Origin: Burkholderiaceae bacterium
Lineage (GTDB): Bacteria; Pseudomonadota; Gammaproteobacteria; Burkholderiales; Burkholderiaceae_E
NCBI GenBank assembly: GCA_023954045.1
Contig: JAMLIR010000003.1
Span: forward strand, 62,001 to 126,000
Length of the DNA: 64,000 bases
Direction of reading: 5' to 3'
The notes under the pieces were generated by a model. The model searched no databases. It was not told the DNA's origin and was given only the letters and a program-made list of their open reading frames with translations. Of this stretch, positions 58,891 through 64,000 are shown one piece after another (the first letter of the stretch is position 1; every line of letters begins with the position of its first letter). Both the position numbers and the translations under genes were made by a program.

Positions 58891-60624
58891 ATGGCACGAA
58901 TCAGAAGAATCGAAATCGCCAACTTCCGTGGCATTCAACGGCTGGCCTGGTGTCCTGCGCCAGGCATCAATTGCCTGATCGGGCCGGGCGACAGTGGCAA
59001 GTCCACCGTGCTGGATGCGATCGACCTGTGCCTGGGGGCCAGGCGCAATGTCCAGTTCTCGGATGCGGACTTCTTCGACCTGGACATCACGAACCCGATC
59101 AGCATCACGCTGACACTGGGCGATCTGGACGATGCCATGAGGACGCTGGAAGGCTTTGGCGCGTTCCTCCGCGGGTTTCACCCCACCACCGGCGTCGTCG
59201 AAGACGAACCGACCGTCGGCGCGGAGGTCGTGCTCTGCTTGAACCTGATCGTCGCGAGTGACTTGGAACCATCATGGACTTTGGTCTCCGAGCGCGCTGC
59301 ACAGCAGGGCATCGTCAAGACGCTCGCATGGAAAGATCGCCTCGCTTTGGCGCCCACCCGCATCGGTGCGCTGGCTGACTACAACCTGGGGTGGCAACGT
59401 GGCTCCGTGTTGAATCGCATCTCGGAGGAACGAGCCGACGCTTCAGCCGCCTTGGTCAAGGCTGCCCGAGATGCGCGCAGCGCCTTCGGAGACCAAGCCG
59501 AGCAACAGTTGGCGGAAGCGCTGGGAATCGTTACCGCGACGGCCCAGGAATTGGGCGTGCACATCGGCGCCAAGGCCAAGGCACTGCTGGATTCGCATTC
59601 GGTGTCGTTTGGTGGCGGCACCATCTCCTTGCACAACGAAAGCGGCATCCCGCTTCACAGCCTCGGCGTCGGGTCCACGCGCCTGCTCGTCGCCGGTCTG
59701 CAGCGCAAGGCGGCCGGCAAGGCGTCGATCGTGCTCTCGGATGAACTGGAGTACGGGCTGGAGCCACATCGCATCGCCCGGTTCCTGGGCTCCCTCGGCG
59801 CCAAGGAAGCCGCTGCTCCGCTACAGGTATTCCTCACCACCCATTCCCCCGTGGCGCTGAGAGAACTGTCGGGCAGCCAGCTTTTCGTGCTGCGCCGCGG
59901 CCCTCATGCCCACGAGGCTCGTTTAACTGGCGCCGACGATGGCATCCAGAGCACGATTCGCCTCTATCCCGAGGCCTTCCTGGCCGGCTCCGTGGTCGTG
60001 TGTGAGGGCGCCAGCGAGATCGGCCTGCTGCGTGGCTTGGACCTGTACCGGCTTGACCAGGGGAATGCGTCGCTGGCTGCATTGGGTGTGGCCCTCGTCG
60101 ACTGCGGCGGTGGCGAGCCCGATCGAGCGTATGCCCGTGCGACAGCCTTCCAGTCCCTCGGCTATCGGGTGATGGTGCTGCGCGATGACGACAAAAAGCC
60201 CACGCCAGCCATCGAGCAGGCATTTGTCCAGAACGGCGGCACCGTCGTCGCCTACCGCACGGGCCGGGCGCTGGAGGACGAACTGTTCGGCAGCCTCACG
60301 CCGGCTGCATGTCAGAGGCTGATCGGCTACGCCAACGAATTGCATGGCGACCTGATCGTCGAACACCTGCGCACCGTCTCGAACAACACGCTCACCTTCC
60401 AGCAGGTCTGGGACGAGATCCAGAATACTGGCGTCTTATCCGCAGAGCGCAGGGCCATTCTTGGTCAGGCAGCGCGCATCCGAAAGGCGGGTTGGTTCAA
60501 ATCCATCTCCTGGATGGAGGACGTGGCAAGAACCATCGTTGCGCCGGACCTGCATCTTTGCGATCCGGAATTCCGTGCGCTGATGGACCAGGTATTCGGG
60601 TGGGCCGGTCATGGACCCCGTTGA
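58891..60624 (+). CDS. gajA: GajA-like OLD-family nuclease with ATPase and TOPRIM domains
   Basis: The 577-residue protein matches GajA of Gabija anti-phage systems in length and layout. The N-terminal AAA/SMC-like ATPase has Walker A GPGDSGKST at residues 31-39, an ABC-type signature (SLGVGSTRLLVAGLQRKA) and Walker B SIVLSDELEYGLEP near 279. The C-terminal TOPRIM domain shows VVVCEGASEIGLLRGLDL near 368 and the acidic VMVLRDDDKKP. The gene overlaps the GajB-like helicase by 14 bp. Gabija senses nucleotide depletion and degrades DNA in known cases; whether this variant does so is inference. Confidence 0.85.
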   Translation: MARIRRIEIANFRGIQRLAWCPAPGINCLIGPGDSGKSTVLDAIDLCLGARRNVQFSDADFFDLDITNPISITLTLGDLDDAMRTLEGFGAFLRGFHPTTGVVEDEPTVGAEVVLCLNLIVASDLEPSWTLVSERAAQQGIVKTLAWKDRLALAPTRIGALADYNLGWQRGSVLNRISEERADASAALVKAARDARSAFGDQAEQQLAEALGIVTATAQELGVHIGAKAKALLDSHSVSFGGGTISLHNESGIPLHSLGVGSTRLLVAGLQRKAAGKASIVLSDELEYGLEPHRIARFLGSLGAKEAAAPLQVFLTTHSPVALRELSGSQLFVLRRGPHAHEARLTGADDGIQSTIRLYPEAFLAGSVVVCEGASEIGLLRGLDLYRLDQGNASLAALGVALVDCGGGEPDRAYARATAFQSLGYRVMVLRDDDKKPTPAIEQAFVQNGGTVVAYRTGRALEDELFGSLTPAACQRLIGYANELHGDLIVEHLRTVSNNTLTFQQVWDEIQNTGVLSAERRAILGQAARIRKAGWFKSISWMEDVARTIVAPDLHLCDPEFRALMDQVFGWAGHGPR

Positions 60625-62029
60625 AATCGACCTTCGTGCAATCGCACGCGGCACCGTCACTGCGCCGGCGGGCTGCGGCAAGACGCAGTTGATCGCCCAT
60701 GCGCTGGCGAGCCATCGGGATGCCAAACCTATCCTCGTGCTGACACACACGAACGCCGGGGTCGCGGCGCTGCGTGATCGACTGGACCGCGCCGGTGTGC
60801 CGACCGGCGCCTATCGGTTGTGCACTGTCGATGGTTGGGCCATCCGGCTCATCTCGACCTTTCCACGCCGCAGCGCTCACGATTCGGAGATTCTGCGGCT
60901 GACCACACCTGCGCGTGACTACCCGGCGATCCGCGACGCCGCTTGGAAGCTACTGCAGGCCGGCCACGTCAACGACGTGCTAAAAGCCTCGTATGCGCAC
61001 CTCGTCGTGGATGAATACCAGGACTGTTCGGTGCCTCAGCACCACATCGTCTATTTCCTCTCGTTGATTCTGCCGACCTGCGTGTTGGGCGATCCGATGC
61101 AGGCCATCTTCGGCTTCCGAGGCAACGAACTGGCTGATTGGGACCAACAGGTGTGTGCGCATTTCCCTGTCGTCGGGGAGTTGGCAACACCCTGGCGGTG
61201 GCGCAATGCGGGCGCGGAAGCGTTGGGTCAATGGCTGCTGGAGGCCCGCCGGCTGCTTGCAGCGGGGCAGTCTGTCGATCTGAGGAGCGGCCCGTCGGAG
61301 CATGTGACCTGGATGCGGACCGTACCACCCAATGACCATGCTCAGCGCCTGGCTGCGGCGAGGACGGCACCACCCACCGCTGACGCTCGCGTACTCATTA
61401 TCGCCGACAGCCGAAACCGGGCGGCGCAGCAGAACTTCGCCAGTCAGACGCCGGGCGCCTCGACGGTCGAGGCTGTCGATTTGCAAGACCTCATCGCCTT
61501 TGCCAACGGCTTCGATGTGGGATTGGCAGGTGCGTTGGGCCAACTGCTGTCACTGGCGCAGAGCGTCATGACCAACGTGGGGGTGCCGGAATTGATGCGG
61601 CGATTGGATTCGCTGCAACGGGGCACCGCGAGGAATCCGCCAAATGCGGCGGAGAGCCGTGCGCTGGCTTTCGTGCGTGCGCCGTCCCTCGCTGCGGCGG
61701 CTGAATTGCTGTCGGAGCTGCGGGCACTTCCAAATGTACGTGTGCATCGGCCGGCCATCCTCTACGGCGCGCTCAAAGCGCTGAGGGATGCCTCGGCAGG
61801 CACCGTTGCACTGGCAGAAACGGCCCGACGGGTGCGCGAGGAAAACCGGCTTCTCGGGCGCCCATTGCCCAAGCGCGCGGTCGGCAGCACGCTGCTCCTC
61901 AAAGGACTGGAAGCGGAAGTGGCCGTGCTGCTGAACACGGAGGGTATGAGCGCGCAGAACCTGTATGTCGCCATGACCCGAGGATCGATGAAGCTCGTAG
62001 TGTGTAGTGCCAGTCCGGTGGTCGGTTAG
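60611..62029 (+). CDS. gajB: GajB-like UvrD-family helicase
   Basis: The 472-residue superfamily 1 helicase has Walker A APAGCGKT (18-25), motif Ia LVLTHTNAGVAALRD, motif II VVDEYQDCS, motif III LGDPMQAIFGFRG and the terminal motif VI NLYVAMTRGSMKLVV. Length and partner agree with GajB. Its 14-bp overlap with gajA indicates translational coupling. The 3' end overlaps the minus-strand TIGR03747 gene by 4 bp, marking the right boundary of the cargo block. Confidence 0.86.
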   Translation: MDPVEIDLRAIARGTVTAPAGCGKTQLIAHALASHRDAKPILVLTHTNAGVAALRDRLDRAGVPTGAYRLCTVDGWAIRLISTFPRRSAHDSEILRLTTPARDYPAIRDAAWKLLQAGHVNDVLKASYAHLVVDEYQDCSVPQHHIVYFLSLILPTCVLGDPMQAIFGFRGNELADWDQQVCAHFPVVGELATPWRWRNAGAEALGQWLLEARRLLAAGQSVDLRSGPSEHVTWMRTVPPNDHAQRLAAARTAPPTADARVLIIADSRNRAAQQNFASQTPGASTVEAVDLQDLIAFANGFDVGLAGALGQLLSLAQSVMTNVGVPELMRRLDSLQRGTARNPPNAAESRALAFVRAPSLAAAAELLSELRALPNVRVHRPAILYGALKALRDASAGTVALAETARRVREENRLLGRPLPKRAVGSTLLLKGLEAEVAVLLNTEGMSAQNLYVAMTRGSMKLVVCSASPVVG

Positions 62030-62775
62030 AGATACTTCTTGAACGTCGCCGACGCGATGCAGACCGCGACGCCCAGCAGCGCCGCGCTGGGCAGCAGGAT
62101 CAGCAGCGGATGCACGCTGACCGGCAGCGCCAGGTACGTGACCCAGGGCAGCACCGCCAGCGGCATCAGGCTGGCCCTCGCCCGGTGGTAGACGAAGCCC
62201 GATTCGCGCCCGGCGCCGAAGCCGCGCACGTCACGGCGCACCAGGCCATCCACCAGGCCGGTGAAGGCCGCCATCAGGAACAGCGGCAAGGTCAGGATCA
62301 GTACCAGCAGCCGCACGAGGAACACCAGCACCGTGTAGGCCGAGGCGATGACGTAGCTCTCGACATGCACGTAGAGCTGCCCGATGTAGTAGCGGAAGTC
62401 CTGCGCCTGGCTCTTGGCACCGGCGCGTGATTGCGCCGCGGCGTCGCGTATCCAGTCCAGCAGCCCGGTCTTCACGAACAAGCCCTGGTAGGCCCACTCG
62501 ACAAGCTGGCGCGCACTACGCCCCGGCTCCTGCACCAGCGCGCTGCGCGTGAAATGCTCCGAGACCTGCGACAGCTCGTAGTTCAGCATGCCCTGCGCGT
62601 GGCGCCAGCCCTGCTCGGGCCAGAAGAAGTGCATGCCGAGACACTCGATCACGATGCACAGCAGGAGCGAGCCGATCAACACCCCGAACAGCCGAAACGG
62701 CAACGTCACCAGCCCCGCGATCAGGCCCTGCTGGCGAACCTGCTGGCGTTGGACGGCGACGGCAGGGTCGCTCAT
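62026..62775 (-). CDS. TIGR03747-family ICE membrane protein (DUF4400)
   Basis: The 249-residue protein has an N-terminal helix (LFGVLIGSLLLCIVIECLGM), a soluble middle part with EWAYQGLFVKTGLLDWI, and three C-terminal helices (YTVLVFLVRLLVLILTLPLF, LAVLPWVTYLALPVSVHP, LLILLPSAALLGVAVCIA). Members accompany TraD in this ICE family. It overlaps traD by 4 bp (ATGA) upstream. In related elements the next gene would be RAQPRD; here five cargo genes on the other strand intervene. Confidence 0.92.
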   Translation of the reverse strand: MSDPAVAVQRQQVRQQGLIAGLVTLPFRLFGVLIGSLLLCIVIECLGMHFFWPEQGWRHAQGMLNYELSQVSEHFTRSALVQEPGRSARQLVEWAYQGLFVKTGLLDWIRDAAAQSRAGAKSQAQDFRYYIGQLYVHVESYVIASAYTVLVFLVRLLVLILTLPLFLMAAFTGLVDGLVRRDVRGFGAGRESGFVYHRARASLMPLAVLPWVTYLALPVSVHPLLILLPSAALLGVAVCIASATFKKYL

Positions 62776-64000
62776 GCGATGGTTCCTTCGTCCATGCTCG
62801 CCATCTGCTTGAAGCCCGCCAGCAGATCGTCGGGCAGCGGCTGGTCTTGCAAGCCAGGGAGCCAGTTGTTATCCCACCAGTCACCGGCCTCGACGTAGTG
62901 CTGCCGCATGTAGCCGGCCAGTTCCTGCAGATCCTTGGGCATGGCTTCGTCGGGGTCGGGCGCCGGCAAGGGCATGCGCACCTTCCACAGGTGGCCGCCC
63001 TCGATCAGCGCGAAGCACTGCCCCTTGGGCAGGCCCACGACATGCGCCGGTTCGATCAGCGGCACGCTGTTGCTGCTGATGCGGTCCTGCGTGTTGGACG
63101 TGAACGCAGTGTTGCCGGTCGGATCGGAGCTGTCGGTGGCGCCGCTCATCACCGTCGTCGTGTAGACCTCGACCTTGGGCAGTTGCCGCGTCAGCAACTC
63201 GGCCGTAGCGGTCTCGCGCACGCGCAGCATGAACAGGTTGTTGAAATTGCCGACCACCTGGCCCGCCTTCGCGCGATTGCCGAGGCGGGCCTCGATGTCC
63301 GAGAGGGTCTGCGTGTAGGCCGTGACCTGGACGCCTGCACCGCCGCCCTTGTTGACCATCGGGATGAACTCGTCGCCCATCAACTCGTTGAACTCGTCGG
63401 CGTGCACGTTGATCGGCACCTTCATGCCCGTCGCTGCGCCCGGCAGGCCGTCGTCGATGCCGAACTTGTAGATGTGGCCAGCCACCGATACGAGATCGCT
63501 GAACATCGAGTTGCCGACAGCCGCCGCCACCTCGGCATCGGACAGCGCGTCGAGCCCGACATAGACGATGGCCCGCTTCCTGATGATCTGCATCCAGTCG
63601 AAGATCGGCCGCGGGTCGGAGAGGTCCGAGTAGTCCGGCGCGAGAAGCTGCGCGATCTTTCCCGTGGTCAGCTTCTCCAGCAGCGGCAACAGCGACGCAA
63701 CGATCTTGTCGAAGTACGTCCGGTCGTAGCGCACCGCGCTGCGCAGGCCGTCGAGCACCGGGTCGTAGATGCGCACCTGCGACAGGTACTGCTCCAGCGC
63801 GACGACGCGCTTCTCGCGTCCGATCATGTTGCGCGGGATGTTCTTGTCGTTCAGCTTGGCTTCGAGCTGGACGATGACCTCCCAGGCCTTCGGCTCGCTC
63901 TTGGCGAAGTAGTGCTGCGCGTACTCGATGAACAGCGCATCGATGTTGATGACGTGTCGCTGGATCAGCAGGTAGTCGGGCCGCTGCCCCAACTCCACCA
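62772..64000 (-). CDS. traD: TraD-type conjugative coupling protein, C-terminal part (cut by window edge)
   Basis: The coupling ATPase delivers the relaxosome to the secretion channel. The visible 409-residue part has DWMQIIRKRAIVYVGLDALS, INVHADEFNELMGDEFIPMV with following NKGGGAGVQVTAYTQTLSD, then ARLGNRAKAGQVVGNFNNLF and the C-terminal QCFALIEGGHLWKVRMPLP, as in the SXT/TOL subfamily of TraD. The N-terminal membrane anchor and Walker A motif lie right of the window. Confidence 0.93.
   Translation of the reverse strand, partial: VELGQRPDYLLIQRHVINIDALFIEYAQHYFAKSEPKAWEVIVQLEAKLNDKNIPRNMIGREKRVVALEQYLSQVRIYDPVLDGLRSAVRYDRTYFDKIVASLLPLLEKLTTGKIAQLLAPDYSDLSDPRPIFDWMQIIRKRAIVYVGLDALSDAEVAAAVGNSMFSDLVSVAGHIYKFGIDDGLPGAATGMKVPINVHADEFNELMGDEFIPMVNKGGGAGVQVTAYTQTLSDIEARLGNRAKAGQVVGNFNNLFMLRVRETATAELLTRQLPKVEVYTTTVMSGATDSSDPTGNTAFTSNTQDRISSNSVPLIEPAHVVGLPKGQCFALIEGGHLWKVRMPLPAPDPDEAMPKDLQELAGYMRQHYVEAGDWWDNNWLPGLQDQPLPDDLLAGFKQMASMDEGTIA

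Larger units (their letters stand above)
34053..64000. mobile_element. Integrative conjugative element (SXT/TOL-ICEclc-PFGI-1 transfer family), left part
   Basis: From the trpG break to the right edge the genes are integrase, regulators, MobH relaxase, AbiE, PrlF-YhaV, then the TraG-like, TIGR03755/56/57, TraC ATPase, TIGR03751/52/49, DUF2895, TIGR03750/45/58, RAQPRD, TIGR03747 and traD genes, the ordered type IV secretion set of this ICE family. A five-gene cargo block (HipB, HipA, DUF3800, GajA, GajB) splits the transfer run. The right end, including other maintenance genes, is not in the window. Confidence 0.93.

Overview
The window looks like a high-GC betaproteobacterial chromosome, most likely order Burkholderiales. 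This rests on gene neighbourhoods seen directly: DUF971-ubiE-Tim44-ubiJ, mltA/apaG, rpe-gph-trpE with a Trp-rich leader peptide, and the DUF3683 multidomain oxidoreductase. I do not commit to a genus. No rRNA operon or CRISPR array was seen; there is one tRNA gene (tRNA-Phe, GAA).

Region 1 (1-20.4 kb) is mostly core genome. It holds hemA (cut by the window edge), ilvA, a YqaA-type membrane protein, a 1353-residue FAD/Fe-S oxidoreductase, a HIT protein, an uncharacterised 557-residue protein, and a ubiquinone-linked run (DUF971, ubiE, Tim44-like, ubiJ). An exported unknown, a cyclic-2,3-diphosphoglycerate-synthetase-like P-loop protein overlapping an rlpA-like gene, an SDR, gdhA, a DUF3014 protein and a CAP-domain lipoprotein follow. 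The region ends in a small envelope/metal cluster: a Met/Gly-rich Spy-like protein, an HMA-fold protein without CxxC, and a SHOCT protein.

Region 2 (20.5-26.9 kb) is more accessory: a methanethiol methyltransferase-like protein, a SnoaL-like protein, an AraC regulator, an SRAP protein, and then a stretch lying 3' of tRNA-Phe. That last stretch is the most unusual part of the chromosome here. It carries five related short reading frames, all on the minus strand, sharing a PDG-centred motif. Two of them end in ATGA overlaps with the starts of two unrelated genes (a DUF2971 protein and a lipoprotein).

Region 3 (26.9-34.1 kb) returns to core: ubiH-family hydroxylase, dsbC, mltA, a 30-residue membrane peptide, apaG, rpe, gph, a trp promoter, the trpL leader peptide (five Trp codons in 25) and trpE. 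The next gene, trpG, breaks off after about nine codons.

Region 4 (about 34.05 kb to the right edge) is an integrative conjugative element of the SXT/TOL-ICEclc-PFGI-1 transfer type. It starts at the trpG break with a tyrosine integrase whose start codon lies in a long inverted repeat. It continues with a MobH relaxase, the conserved TIGR037xx/RAQPRD type IV secretion genes in minus orientation, and the coupling protein traD at the right edge. Cargo comprises AbiEi/AbiEii, PrlF/YhaV, HipB/HipA with a promoter-operator palindrome, a DUF3800 protein, and a Gabija-like GajA/GajB pair inserted inside the transfer operon. The element therefore combines conjugation with at least four stability or anti-phage modules, and its insertion separates the attenuator-controlled trpE from the rest of the trp operon.
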